A stretch of 64,000 nucleotides of DNA from Pedobacter sp. MC2016-14 (GTDB lineage Bacteria > Bacteroidota > Bacteroidia > Sphingobacteriales > Sphingobacteriaceae): assembly GCF_020991475.1 (NCBI RefSeq), contig NZ_JAJMPA010000004.1:62001-126000 (forward strand), written 5' to 3'. Shown here in pieces: positions 1 through 10,200 of this stretch (positions are counted from its first letter, which is position 1; the number at the start of each line of letters is the position of its first letter). The notes under the pieces were generated by a model, which saw only the letters and a list, made by a program, of their open reading frames with translations, was not told the origin of the DNA and made no database searches. The position numbers and the translations under genes were made by a program.

Positions 1-791
1 AAATCATCCTCTCTCCTATTCCTTCTATTGGCTTTAAACATTTGTTTGACACCGGGCTTTTACACCTCATATTTCCACAGATGGCCAACTTATATGGCGT
101 GGAATACATTAATGGAAAAGGCCATAAAGATAATTTTTACCACACGCTACAGGTGCTGGACAATATTTGTTTGGTAACTGATGACCTATGGCTAAGATGG
201 GCAGCCATTTTGCATGACATTGCCAAACCTGCAACAAAAAGGTTTGAAGAAGGGCATGGATGGACTTTTCATGGGCACGAAGATAAGGGCGCAAGAATGG
301 TTCCTCAAATATTTACACAGCTAAAATTGCCGCTGAATGAAAAGATGAAATATGTTCAAAAGCTAGTTCAGCTACATTTGCGCCCCATTGTACTGGCGCA
401 AGAGGTAGTTACAGATAGTGCTGTAAGACGCCTTCTGTTTGATGCTGGTGAAGATATTGAAAGTTTGATGCTGCTTTGCAATGCAGATGTAACTACAAAA
501 AATGAATATAAGGTAAAAAAGTATAGAAATAACTTTGAACTGGTTAAACAAAAGCTGAAAGATGTGGAAGAAAGGGATAAAATCCGGAACTGGCAGCCTC
601 CAATTACTGGAAACGACATTATGAACACTTTCGGACTGACAGCGGGCAAAGAAGTTGGACTGATAAAAAATGCCATAAGAGAAGCTATATTAGAAGGCGA
701 GATCACCAACAATTACAATGATGCACTGGATTTTATGCTTAGAAAAGCAAAAGAATTTGGATTATTACCAGTAAAGAATAACGCAAATTAA
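1..791 (+). CDS. cca: CCA tRNA nucleotidyltransferase, C-terminal part (cut by window edge)
   Basis: This is the C-terminal HD-domain half of the enzyme that adds or repairs the 3' CCA end of tRNAs. The reading frame is open from base 3, so the apparent TTG start near base 42 is internal and the gene begins outside the window. The visible part carries the metal-binding HD signature (ILHDIAKP), the preceding conserved His in NFYHTLQV and a later HGHEDKGAR segment, all typical of Bacteroidota CCA-adding enzymes of about 470 residues. The N-terminal nucleotidyltransferase domain is therefore missing. None of the five tRNA genes in this window encodes CCA, so the enzyme is needed. The family call is firm; the exact activity (CCA versus poly(A)) is inferred. 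Confidence 0.88.
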   Translation, partial: IILSPIPSIGFKHLFDTGLLHLIFPQMANLYGVEYINGKGHKDNFYHTLQVLDNICLVTDDLWLRWAAILHDIAKPATKRFEEGHGWTFHGHEDKGARMVPQIFTQLKLPLNEKMKYVQKLVQLHLRPIVLAQEVVTDSAVRRLLFDAGEDIESLMLLCNADVTTKNEYKVKKYRNNFELVKQKLKDVEERDKIRNWQPPITGNDIMNTFGLTAGKEVGLIKNAIREAILEGEITNNYNDALDFMLRKAKEFGLLPVKNNAN

Positions 792-840
792 AAGAAAATA
801 TATTTTATTATTAATTTTATAAATCAGAAAAAAAGCTAAA

Positions 841-1506
841 ATGGCAGTTTATAGATTTAGAGTGAGTTTTGAAGAATTTGATGAGATTGTTAGAGAAGTT
901 GATATCAAAACAACTCAAACATTTGAAGATCTACACCGGGCTATTCAGGGTTCAGTAGGTTATAGTCCTGAAAAATCGTCCTCCTTTTACGTAAGCTCTG
1001 ATCATTGGATTAAAGGAGATGAAATTGCTTATTTACCAAATCAGCGTAAAATAGACCGCGGCGTTACGCTTATGGAAAAGGCAAAACTAAGCAACTTCAT
1101 TGACGATCCTCATCAGAAATTTTATTACATCTACAACTTTGACAGGCCATTTGATTTTCATGTGCAATTAATTAAAATTATACTGGAAAATGAACCTGGA
1201 AAGGTTTACCCATTTATATTCAAAAGTACTGGGGAAGCGCCAAAGCTAATTGAGAACAATGGCGCAGTATCTTACCTTCTTCAGGCTAAAGAGAAACCAG
1301 AAGATTTCGATTTCATGAATGAAGCCGGCTTTGAGGCTGAAGATGCGGATGAGCTGGAAGCAATGACAGCAAGAGATTTTAATGCTGGAGAAAAAGCCGA
1401 AGATGCACCAGGTGATGATGATGATAAGGATTCAGACGACTACGCTGAACATGGTGATGACGACGAAGATTATAGTATAGACGACAGCAAAGATGATGAT
1501 TACTAA
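841..1506 (+). CDS. Plasmid pRiA4b ORF-3-like protein with acidic tail
   Basis: A 221-residue protein of the pRiA4b ORF-3-like family (also named after an IS1096 passenger gene). The N-terminal 130 residues carry the family pattern: YRFRVSFEEF, then FEDLHRAIQ, then YIYNFDRPFDFHVQL. The last 45 residues are almost purely Asp/Glu/Ser/Gly and probably disordered. There is no signal peptide, so it is cytoplasmic. The molecular function of the family is unknown. No transposase or inverted repeats accompany it, so here it looks like a resident chromosomal gene, with 49 bases before it and miaA starting 9 bases after it, which suggests co-transcription with miaA. Confidence 0.8.
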   Translation: MAVYRFRVSFEEFDEIVREVDIKTTQTFEDLHRAIQGSVGYSPEKSSSFYVSSDHWIKGDEIAYLPNQRKIDRGVTLMEKAKLSNFIDDPHQKFYYIYNFDRPFDFHVQLIKIILENEPGKVYPFIFKSTGEAPKLIENNGAVSYLLQAKEKPEDFDFMNEAGFEAEDADELEAMTARDFNAGEKAEDAPGDDDDKDSDDYAEHGDDDEDYSIDDSKDDDY

Positions 1507-1515
1507 CTATTTGAT

Positions 1516-2421
1516 GTGGATCATAAAACATTAATTGTTATAGTTGGGCCAACGGCGATAGGTAAAACTGCTTTAGCTATCTCTTTGGCCCAACATTTTT
1601 CCACTGAGATCATCTCTGCCGATTCCAGGCAGTTCTTTACTGAAATGGAAATTGGAACTGCAAAGCCTTCGGCATTTGAACTTGCGCAGGCTCCACATCA
1701 TTTTATAAATTCGCATAGCATCAAGCAACTTTTTAGTACGGGCGATTTTGAGCTCGAAGCATTGCGTATTTTGGAAAGCTTATTTAAAAAGCAAGATATC
1801 GCAATCCTGGTGGGTGGTTCTGGCTTATATATAAATGCTGTTTGTAATGGACTAGACGAGTTACCAGACACAGATTTGCAGATCCGTGAGGAATTAAACC
1901 AACGCCTGGCCGTAGAAGGGTTAGCAACCATTAAAGCTCAGCTTAAACAGCTGGATCCAGAATATTTTGAACGTGTTGATCAATCTAATCCTCAAAGAAT
2001 GATTCGCGGACTTGAATTCTTTCTTTCTACTGGTCATAAACTATCTTCCTATCAAACCCACACTAAAAAGAAAAGACCATTTAATATTCTAAAGATAGGT
2101 TTGAATCAGGACAGGACTGAGCTTTACAATAGAATTAACTACAGAGTTGATTTAATGATGGAGACTGGATTATTAAATGAAGTTGAAGGCTTAGCACCGT
2201 ATCGGAATTATAATGCCTTAAAAACTGTAGGATATACAGAATTATTTGATTTTCTGGATGGAAATATTCAGCTACAGGAGGCAATAGATCAAATCAAACA
2301 AAATACCCGCCGTTTCGCAAAACGACAACTCACATGGTTTAGGAAAGATGAAGAAACAAAATGGTTTGAACCAAGTCAAACCACTGAGATCATCAACTAT
2401 ATACTTTCAAAAAAAGATTAA
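1516..2421 (+). CDS. miaA: tRNA dimethylallyltransferase MiaA
   Basis: Transfers a dimethylallyl group to N6 of A37 in tRNAs reading UNN codons, in the cytoplasm. The 301-residue length is normal. Residues 11-18 form the P-loop GPTAIGKT, followed by the DSRQ substrate motif, IGTAKPS, and GGSGLYINA near the middle; the C-terminal QNTRRFAKRQLTWFR segment is also diagnostic. The start is a GTG: the stop codon of the preceding gene is in the same frame 12 bases upstream and no ATG lies between them in frame, so GTG is the first available start. There is no recognisable Shine-Dalgarno. The last four bases overlap the convergent DUF3467 gene. Confidence 0.95.
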   Translation: MDHKTLIVIVGPTAIGKTALAISLAQHFSTEIISADSRQFFTEMEIGTAKPSAFELAQAPHHFINSHSIKQLFSTGDFELEALRILESLFKKQDIAILVGGSGLYINAVCNGLDELPDTDLQIREELNQRLAVEGLATIKAQLKQLDPEYFERVDQSNPQRMIRGLEFFLSTGHKLSSYQTHTKKKRPFNILKIGLNQDRTELYNRINYRVDLMMETGLLNEVEGLAPYRNYNALKTVGYTELFDFLDGNIQLQEAIDQIKQNTRRFAKRQLTWFRKDEETKWFEPSQTTEIINYILSKKD

Positions 2422-2732
2422 GCCTGGGCCGCTGGGCCGCCAAAGTTCATTGGGAAAGCAGTAGGCTCATCATGTGTCTTAATGCGACCATTTTCAGCTT
2501 CATATCGCTCAACATTATCTATCATAGCTGCTGTAAGCCTTTTCGCATGCTCAGGAGTCAAAATAATTCTGGATTTCACCTTAGCTTTAGGTATCCCAGG
2601 CATGATCCTTATAAAGTCAACTACAAATTCCGTATTGGAATGCGTAATGATGGCCAGATTTGAAAATATACCTTCTGCAATTTCCTCAGAAAGCTCTATA
2701 TTAATTTGATTAAGGTCTTCAGGTTGTTCCAT
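2418..2732 (-). CDS. DUF3467 family protein
   Basis: A 104-residue cytoplasmic protein of the DUF3467 family, whose function is not known to me. The sequence has a central strand-rich segment (TEFVVDFIRIMPG) followed by AKVKSRIILTPEHAKRL, and a Gly/Pro/Ala-rich tail. It lies just downstream of rpoC, on the same strand, but behind a strong intrinsic terminator, so it is either a separate unit or fed by read-through. From memory, genes of this family often sit next to rpoC in Bacteroidota, which would hint at a link to transcription; that is inference. It is convergent with miaA, overlapping by four bases. Confidence 0.8.
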   Translation of the reverse strand: MEQPEDLNQINIELSEEIAEGIFSNLAIITHSNTEFVVDFIRIMPGIPKAKVKSRIILTPEHAKRLTAAMIDNVERYEAENGRIKTHDEPTAFPMNFGGPAAQA

Positions 2733-2799
2733 ACAACAAAACTAATGCTTTAATTATAAAATTAATCATCCTCCATAAACAATTGCAAAATTATACCAT

Positions 2800-2833
2800 A
2801 AAAAAAGTCCCCCAACTTTTAGAAGGGGGACTT
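2800..2833 (-). terminator. Intrinsic terminator after rpoC
   Basis: A perfect 9-bp stem pairs AAGTCCCCC (2805-2813) with GGGGGACTT (2825-2833) across an 11-base loop. On the minus strand it is followed at once by a run of seven T. It lies 21 bases past the rpoC stop and closes the large ribosomal protein/RNA polymerase operon. Confidence 0.9.
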
Positions 2834-2854
2834 GGTATAACATATTTAGTGTTT

Positions 2855-5800
2855 TTATGCTTCTACTTCTTCTTGTTTAGAGGCAAGTAATTTATCGTAT
2901 TCTTCCTGAGAACCTACAATAATACGCTCGTATCCACGAACACCTGTACCAGATGGTATTAAATGCCCAACAATAACGTTTTCTTTCAGTCCCAACATAT
3001 TATCACGTTTACCTGCAATTGCAGCTTCGTTTAATACTTTAGTGGTTTCCTGGAAGGAAGCCGCAGATATGAATGATTTAGTTCCTAATGACGCTCTTGT
3101 AATACCTTGCAATACTGAACTGGCAGTTGCCGGTCTTGCATCACGAACAGTAATCTGCTTCATGTCTTTACGTTTCAATTGAGAATTCTCATCTCTTAAT
3201 TTACGTAATGAAATGATCTGGCCTGGTTTAACGGTATTAGAATCACCTGCATCTTCAACAACTTTTTTGTCGTAAATCTCATCATTTTCAATCATGAAAT
3301 CCCAACGATCAACAGAGTTGTTTTCAAGGAATATAGTGTCTCCCGGATCCTCAATGTGAACCTTTTGCATCATTTGGTGAACGATAACCTCAAAGTGTTT
3401 ATCGTTAATTTTCACACCCTGCAAACGGTAAACCTCTTGTACACCATTAACTAAGTATTCCTGTACAGCAGCCGGACCTTTAATTGATAGGATATCGGCA
3501 GGAGAAATAGAACCATCTGAAAGTGGCATACCCGCTTTAACAAAGTCATTATCCTGAACCAGGATGTGTTTAGACAATGGAACAAGATACTTTTTAACTT
3601 CACCGTCTTTAGATTCAATGGTCATTTCGCGATTACCACGTTTCACACCACCTAAAGTTACCACACCGTCAATTTCAGTTACAACAGCCGGATTTGAAGG
3701 GTTACGCGCTTCAAACAACTCTGTTACCCTTGGTAAACCACCCGTAATATCCCGGGTTTTACCAGTAGAACGTGGAATCTTAACAAGAATTTGTCCAGTT
3801 TGAACTGCTTCTCCCTCTTCAATTGCGATGTGGGCTCCAACAGGGATGTTATATCCTCTGATTAATTCACCCTTTTTATCTACAATTCTAACGGATGGAT
3901 TTTTAGTTTTATCACGAGTATCGATGATTACTTTTTCGCGGTGACCTGTTTGCTCATCAGACTCCTCACGGAAAGTAACTCCTTCGATGATCGCATCAAA
4001 CTCAATTTTACCTGCAAATTCTGAGATAATTACAGCGTTATATGGATCCCATGAACAAATTCTGTCTCCTTTAACAATCTGAGCACCATCTTCAACATAT
4101 AAAAATGCACCATAAGGAATGTTATTGGTCATGATTACTTTACCTGTACCAGGCTCAATAATTTTAAACTCACCAGAACGTCCTAACACAATGTTGGTAT
4201 CACCATCTTCAGTTTTGGTTGATACTGTACGTACATTTTCAAATTCAAGAATACCGTCAAACTTAGCAATAATCTGAGATTCAGCAGCAATGTTAGATGC
4301 AGTACCACCCACGTGGAAAGTACGTAATGTTAACTGCGTACCCGGCTCTCCGATTGACTGTGCAGCAATTACACCAACAGCTTCACCTTTCTGAACACGT
4401 TTACCGCTGGTTAAATTACGACCATAACATAGTGCGCAAACACCTCTTTTATTTTCGCATGTCAATACTGAACGTATTTCAACACCTTCTACAGGAGATT
4501 CTTCAATTGCTTTCGCTACATCTTCATCAATATCCTCACCAGCACCAACCAAAAGTTTACCGTCAAGTGGGTTAAATACATCATGTAGTGAAATACGACC
4601 TAAAATTCTATCGTACAACGGCTCAACAATATCCTCATTGTCTTTCAATGCAGTAGTATACATACCTCTTAAGGTACCGCAATCTTCAGCATTAACAATC
4701 ATATCCTGAGCAACGTCATGTAAACGACGGGTTAGGTAACCAGCATCTGCAGTTTTCAAAGCCGTATCGGCCAAACCTTTACGAGCACCGTGAGTAGAGA
4801 TAAAGTATTCCAGTACAGAAAGTCCTTCTTTAAAGTTAGAAAGAATAGGGTTTTCAATAATCTCACCACCTGATCCTGACTTCTGAGGTTTTGCCATCAG
4901 CCCCCTCATTCCGCAAAGCTGACGAATCTGCTCTTTAGAACCACGGGCACCAGAATCAAGCATCATGTAAACAGAGTTAAAGCCCTGGTTGTCGCTCGAT
5001 AACTGCGTCATCACGAATGATGTTAAACGGTTATTGATACGAGTCCAGATATCAATAATCTGATTGTAACGCTCGTTATTAGTAATGAATCCCATGTTGT
5101 AGTTATTCCTTACTTCTTCTACTTCAACTGAAGCTTGCTCCAATAAAGTATGTTTCTCTACAGGAATGTTTACATCCTGCAAATTAAACGACAATCCACC
5201 TCTAAATGCCATTTGGAAACCTAATTCCTTAATGTCATCCAGGAATCTGGCGGCACGGGACATACCAGTAACTTTAACTACACCACCAATAATATCTCTA
5301 AGAGATTTTTTAGTAAGCAGTTCATTGATATATCCAACTTCTTCAGGCACCATCTGGTTAAACAGTACACGCCCAACAGTCGTTTCAATTAATTTATTAA
5401 CAATAGATCCATCTTCTTCTTTAACATTTGCTTTTACTTTAATAAAAGCGTGAAGATCAATTTTCTTCTCATTGTAGGCAATAATAACCTCTTCTGCAGA
5501 ATAAAATGATGAACCTTGTCCTTTAACAACACGTGTCTCATCAGTTTTACGGCCTTTAGTAATGTAATAAAGACCCAAAACCATATCCTGAGATGGTACA
5601 GTAATAGGTGTACCATTCGCAGGATTCAAGATATTGTGTGCAGCAAGCATCAATACCTGGGCTTCCAAAATAGCAGCATGACCTAAAGGTAAATGCACAG
5701 CCATCTGGTCACCGTCAAAATCCGCATTAAAAGCCGTACAAACCAAAGGGTGCAATTGAATTGCTTTACCTTCAATTAACCTAGGCTGGAAGGCTTGAAT

Positions 5801-7141
5801 ACCTAATCTGTGCAAAGTAGGTGCACGGTTAAGCAACACAGGGTGTCCCTTTAATACGTTTTCTAAGATATCCCAAACTAAAGGATCCTTACGGTCTACT
5901 ATTTTCTTAGCAGATTTAACTGTTTTCACAATTCCGCGTTCAATCATTTTACGAATGATAAACGGTTTGAAAAGCTCAGCAGCCATATCTTTAGGTAAAC
6001 CACACTCGTGTAATTTAAGGCTAGGACCTACAACAATTACAGAACGGGCAGAGTAATCCACACGTTTACCCAATAAATTTTGACGGAAACGACCTTGTTT
6101 ACCTTTCAGAATATCTGAAAGTGATTTCAGGGCACGGTTACCTTCAGTTTTTACCGCATTTACTTTACGCGAGTTATCAAATAACGAATCTACAGCTTCC
6201 TGTAACATACGTTTTTCGTTACGTAAAATAACTTCCGGCGCTTTAATCTCGATCAAACGTTTTAAACGGTTGTTACGGATAATTACACGACGGTATAAAT
6301 CATTTAAATCAGAAGTAGCGAAACGTCCGCCTTCAAGAGGCACTAAAGGGCGCAATTCTGGTGGAATAACAGGAACGATCTTAATGATCATCCATTCAGG
6401 ATTGTTCTCGATACGTGTTTTTGCACCACGGAAAGCTTCCACCACTTGCAGACGTTTCAAAGCCTCGTTTTTACGTTGCTGAGAAGTTTCGTTTGCTGCC
6501 TGGTGACGCAAATTATAAGATAAAGAATCTAAATCGATACGTTTCAATAAATCTTCTAACGCTTCAGCACCCATTTTGGCGATGAATTTATTAGGATCTT
6601 TATCGTCAAGATATTGATTCTCTTTAGGCAATTTATCTAAAATATCCAAGTACTCTTCTTCAGTTAAGAAGTCCATATATTGAATACCTTCTTCTTCCAT
6701 TAAACCAGATTGAATAACTACGTAACGCTCGTAGTAAATAATCAAATCTAATCTTTTGGTAGGAAGACCTAATAAATAACCAATTTTGTTAGGTAAAGAG
6801 CGGAAATACCAGATATGCGCAACAGGAACCACAAGGTTAATGTGTCCCATACGCTCTCTACGAACTTTCTTTTCTGTTACTTCAACACCACAACGGTCGC
6901 AAACAATCCCTTTATAACGGATACGTTTGTATTTACCGCAATGACATTCGTAATCTTTAACCGGACCGAAAATACGTTCACAAAACAAACCATCACGTTC
7001 AGGTTTGTAAGTACGGTAATTAATCGTCTCAGGTTTCAACACCTCTCCGCTAGAACGTTCCAGGATATTCTCTGGAGACGCCAAACTAATGGTGATTGAG
7101 GTGAAGTTGCTTTTTAATTTATTATCCTTTTTGTAAGACAT
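2855..7141 (-). CDS. rpoC: DNA-directed RNA polymerase subunit beta'
   Basis: The largest catalytic subunit of RNA polymerase, 1428 residues, normal for Bacteroidota. The N-terminal zinc site is visible as Cys66, Cys68, Cys81 and Cys84. The active-site loop NADFDGD places the three Mg-binding aspartates at 474, 476 and 478. The second zinc site is Cys821, Cys895, Cys902 and Cys905. It follows rpoB after an 83-base spacer that holds a long hairpin, and ends just before a strong terminator. No frameshift or missing key residue was seen. Confidence 0.99.
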   Translation of the reverse strand: MSYKKDNKLKSNFTSITISLASPENILERSSGEVLKPETINYRTYKPERDGLFCERIFGPVKDYECHCGKYKRIRYKGIVCDRCGVEVTEKKVRRERMGHINLVVPVAHIWYFRSLPNKIGYLLGLPTKRLDLIIYYERYVVIQSGLMEEEGIQYMDFLTEEEYLDILDKLPKENQYLDDKDPNKFIAKMGAEALEDLLKRIDLDSLSYNLRHQAANETSQQRKNEALKRLQVVEAFRGAKTRIENNPEWMIIKIVPVIPPELRPLVPLEGGRFATSDLNDLYRRVIIRNNRLKRLIEIKAPEVILRNEKRMLQEAVDSLFDNSRKVNAVKTEGNRALKSLSDILKGKQGRFRQNLLGKRVDYSARSVIVVGPSLKLHECGLPKDMAAELFKPFIIRKMIERGIVKTVKSAKKIVDRKDPLVWDILENVLKGHPVLLNRAPTLHRLGIQAFQPRLIEGKAIQLHPLVCTAFNADFDGDQMAVHLPLGHAAILEAQVLMLAAHNILNPANGTPITVPSQDMVLGLYYITKGRKTDETRVVKGQGSSFYSAEEVIIAYNEKKIDLHAFIKVKANVKEEDGSIVNKLIETTVGRVLFNQMVPEEVGYINELLTKKSLRDIIGGVVKVTGMSRAARFLDDIKELGFQMAFRGGLSFNLQDVNIPVEKHTLLEQASVEVEEVRNNYNMGFITNNERYNQIIDIWTRINNRLTSFVMTQLSSDNQGFNSVYMMLDSGARGSKEQIRQLCGMRGLMAKPQKSGSGGEIIENPILSNFKEGLSVLEYFISTHGARKGLADTALKTADAGYLTRRLHDVAQDMIVNAEDCGTLRGMYTTALKDNEDIVEPLYDRILGRISLHDVFNPLDGKLLVGAGEDIDEDVAKAIEESPVEGVEIRSVLTCENKRGVCALCYGRNLTSGKRVQKGEAVGVIAAQSIGEPGTQLTLRTFHVGGTASNIAAESQIIAKFDGILEFENVRTVSTKTEDGDTNIVLGRSGEFKIIEPGTGKVIMTNNIPYGAFLYVEDGAQIVKGDRICSWDPYNAVIISEFAGKIEFDAIIEGVTFREESDEQTGHREKVIIDTRDKTKNPSVRIVDKKGELIRGYNIPVGAHIAIEEGEAVQTGQILVKIPRSTGKTRDITGGLPRVTELFEARNPSNPAVVTEIDGVVTLGGVKRGNREMTIESKDGEVKKYLVPLSKHILVQDNDFVKAGMPLSDGSISPADILSIKGPAAVQEYLVNGVQEVYRLQGVKINDKHFEVIVHQMMQKVHIEDPGDTIFLENNSVDRWDFMIENDEIYDKKVVEDAGDSNTVKPGQIISLRKLRDENSQLKRKDMKQITVRDARPATASSVLQGITRASLGTKSFISAASFQETTKVLNEAAIAGKRDNMLGLKENVIVGHLIPSGTGVRGYERIIVGSQEEYDKLLASKQEEVEA

Positions 7142-7173
7142 AGCTCTTTTTCTAGTTGTAAGTTATAAGTAGA

Positions 7174-7212
7174 AAGTTGTAGGTGCCAAGCATGACTTAA
7201 CACCTACAACTT
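7174..7212 (-). repeat. Hairpin in the rpoB-rpoC spacer
   Basis: A 12-bp perfect stem, AAGTTGTAGGTG (7174-7185) with CACCTACAACTT (7201-7212), encloses a 15-base loop. The outer flanks (GTTATAAG on one side, CTTATAAC on the other) can extend it with a bulge. It starts 13 bases past the rpoB stop and ends 33 bases before rpoC, with no T run, so it is not a standard terminator. It may be an RNA processing or stability element, or a dispersed intergenic repeat. Confidence 0.7.
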
Positions 7213-7224
7213 ATAACCTAAACT

Positions 7225-10200
7225 TTAGTCTAACGTAATATCCAAACCTAATCCGCGTAGCTCATGTACCAGTACATTAAATGATTCAGGTACACCAGGT
7301 GTAGGAAGGTTTTCACCTTTTACAATGGCTTCATAAGTTTTTGCTCTACCAATTACATCATCCGATTTAACGGTTAATATCTCTTGTAGAATATTGGCTG
7401 CACCAAATGCTTCTAGTGCCCAAACCTCCATTTCACCAAAACGCTGACCACCAAACTGGGCTTTACCACCCAATGGTTGTTGTGTAATTAATGAATATGG
7501 TCCGATTGAACGTGCGTGCATTTTGTCATCAACCATGTGACCCAGTTTCAACATGTAGATAATACCTACAGTAGTTGGCTGGTCAAAACGCTCACCAGTT
7601 AAACCATTATGTAAATAGGTTCTTCCTGTTCTAGGCACACCTGCCTTAGCAATCCAGTCTTCAACTTCATCCAGCTTAGCACCATCAAAGATCGGGGTAG
7701 CAAATTTAACACCCAATTCCTGACCGGCCCATGCCAATACAGTTTCATAAATCTGTCCAAGGTTCATACGTGAAGGTACACCCAGTGGGTTTAACACAAT
7801 ATCAACCGGCGTACCATCTTCAAGGAACGGCATATCTTCATCACGAACGATACGGGCAACAATACCCTTATTACCGTGACGACCAGCCATCTTATCCCCT
7901 ACTTTAAGCTTACGCTTTTTAGCCACATAAACTTTAGCCATTTGTACAATACCTGATGGCAATTCATCACCAACACTAATCGCAAATTTATCACGTTTGT
8001 ATGCACCAAGCTCTTCGTTTACACGAATACCGTAGTTATGGATTAATAATTTGATCTGATCATTTTTATCATCATCAGTGGTCCATTTGTATGGGTTGAT
8101 ATGTGCAAACTCAAGATCAGAAAGGCTTTTCTGTGTAAACTTAGCACCTTTAGGGAACAACAGTTCTTTATAAACGTTGTAAATTCCCTGAGATGTTTTT
8201 CCATTTACAATTTGGAACAGCTTATCTACCAACTCATTTTTTAAATTAGTTGTAGCCAATTCGTAACCTTTATCCAATTTTTCTATAGCAGATTTCTCTT
8301 CCGCTTTAGTAGTTTTCTTAGCTCTGGAGAACAATTTGGTATCAATAACCACACCTTTAATAGATGGAGGCGTTTTTAATGATGCATCTTTAACATCACC
8401 AGCTTTATCCCCAAATATCGCACGCAATAGTTTTTCCTCCGGCGAAGGGTCAGACTCACCTTTTGGCGTAATTTTACCAATCAGGATATCGCCTTCTTTA
8501 ACTTCCGCACCGATACGAATGATACCATTTTCATCCAAATCTTTAGTAGCCTCTTCAGAAACGTTAGGAATATCTGGTGTCAACTCCTCTTCTCCACGTT
8601 TCGTATCACGCACTTCCAATTCAAACTCTTCAATGTGTAATGAAGTAAAGATATCTTCACGTACAATACGCTCATTGATTACAATCGCATCCTCAAAGTT
8701 ATATCCCTGCCAAGGCATGAATGCCACTTTTAAGTTACGACCTAATGCAAGCTCTCCATTTTCAGTAGCATAACCTTCGCACAATACTTGTCCTTTAACA
8801 ACATTCTGGCCTTTTTTAACAATTGGCTTCAAGTTAATACAAGTATTCTGGTTGGTTTTTTTGAATTTAATTAACTTATAAGTTTTGCTATCTCCTTCAA
8901 ATGAAACCAAACGGTCTGAATCGTTACGAACATACTTGATGGTAATTTCGTTTGCATCAACATACTCAACAACACCATCGCCTTCGGCATTAATCAATGT
9001 TCTCGAGTCACGTGCAACACGACCTTCCAAACCAGTACCAACAATCGGCGCCTCAGGACGTAACAATGGTACGGCCTGGCGTTGCATGTTGGATCCCATC
9101 AGTGCCCTGTTCGCATCATCATGCTCTAAGAAAGGAATTAATGAAGCAGCAATTGATGTAATCTGATTCGGCGCTACGTCCATTAAGTCTAATTTCTCAG
9201 GCTCAATAATCGGGAAGTCACCCTCATAACGTGCTTTTACACGTGGAGTATCAAAATTACCTTTATCATCATATGATGCGTTTGCCTGTGCAATTGTTTT
9301 ACCATCTTCATCTTCAGCAGAAAGATAAATAACAGGCTCATCCATAGCAACTACACCATCGATAACCTTTTTGTAAGGAGTTTCAATAAACCCTAAGTTG
9401 TTGATTTTAGCGTGAACACAAAGAGAAGAAATCAAACCAATGTTTGGTCCCTCTGGTGTTTCAATTGTACACAACCTACCGTAGTGGGTATAGTGAACGT
9501 CACGCACCTCAAAACCTGCTCTTTCACGTGAAAGACCACCCGGACCTAAAGCTGAAAGACGACGTTTGTGCGTAATCTCTGCCAGAGGGTTAGTCTGATC
9601 CATGAATTGCGACAATTGGTTGGTACCAAAGAATGAGTTAATAACCGACGATAAAGTACGGGCATTGATCAAATCCGTTGGTGTGAAAACCTCATTGTCA
9701 CGAATGTTCATCCGCTCACGAATTGTACGGGCCATACGTGCTAAACCTACACCAAACTGAGCATATAACTGCTCACCTACGGTACGTACACGACGGTTAG
9801 ACAAGTGATCAATATCATCAACTTCTTCTTTAGAGTTGATCAATTTGATCAGGTATTTAACGATTGCAATAATATCCGCTTTTGTCAATACCTTAACATG
9901 ATCCGGAGTATCCATTTTCAACTTACGGTTGATGCGGTAACGACCAACATCTCCCAAGTCATAACGTTTATCCGAAAAGAACAAACGCTCAATGATACCT
10001 CTTGCAGTTTCTTCATCAGGTGGTTCTGCGTTACGCAAAGCACGATAGATGTTTTCAACAGCCTCTTTTTCAGAGTTTGAAGTATCTTTTTGTAATGTAT
10101 TATATATAATGGTATAATCAGCTTGACTGGCACCATCATCTTTAGACAAGATGATCGTTTTAACACCAGCATCGATGATCATATCCACGTGGTCTTCTTC

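Noticed and set aside
841..1506. pRiA4b ORF-3/IS1096 passenger-like gene taken as part of a mobile element
   Set aside because: No transposase, inverted repeats or target-site duplications nearby; it is packed against miaA in a housekeeping context.
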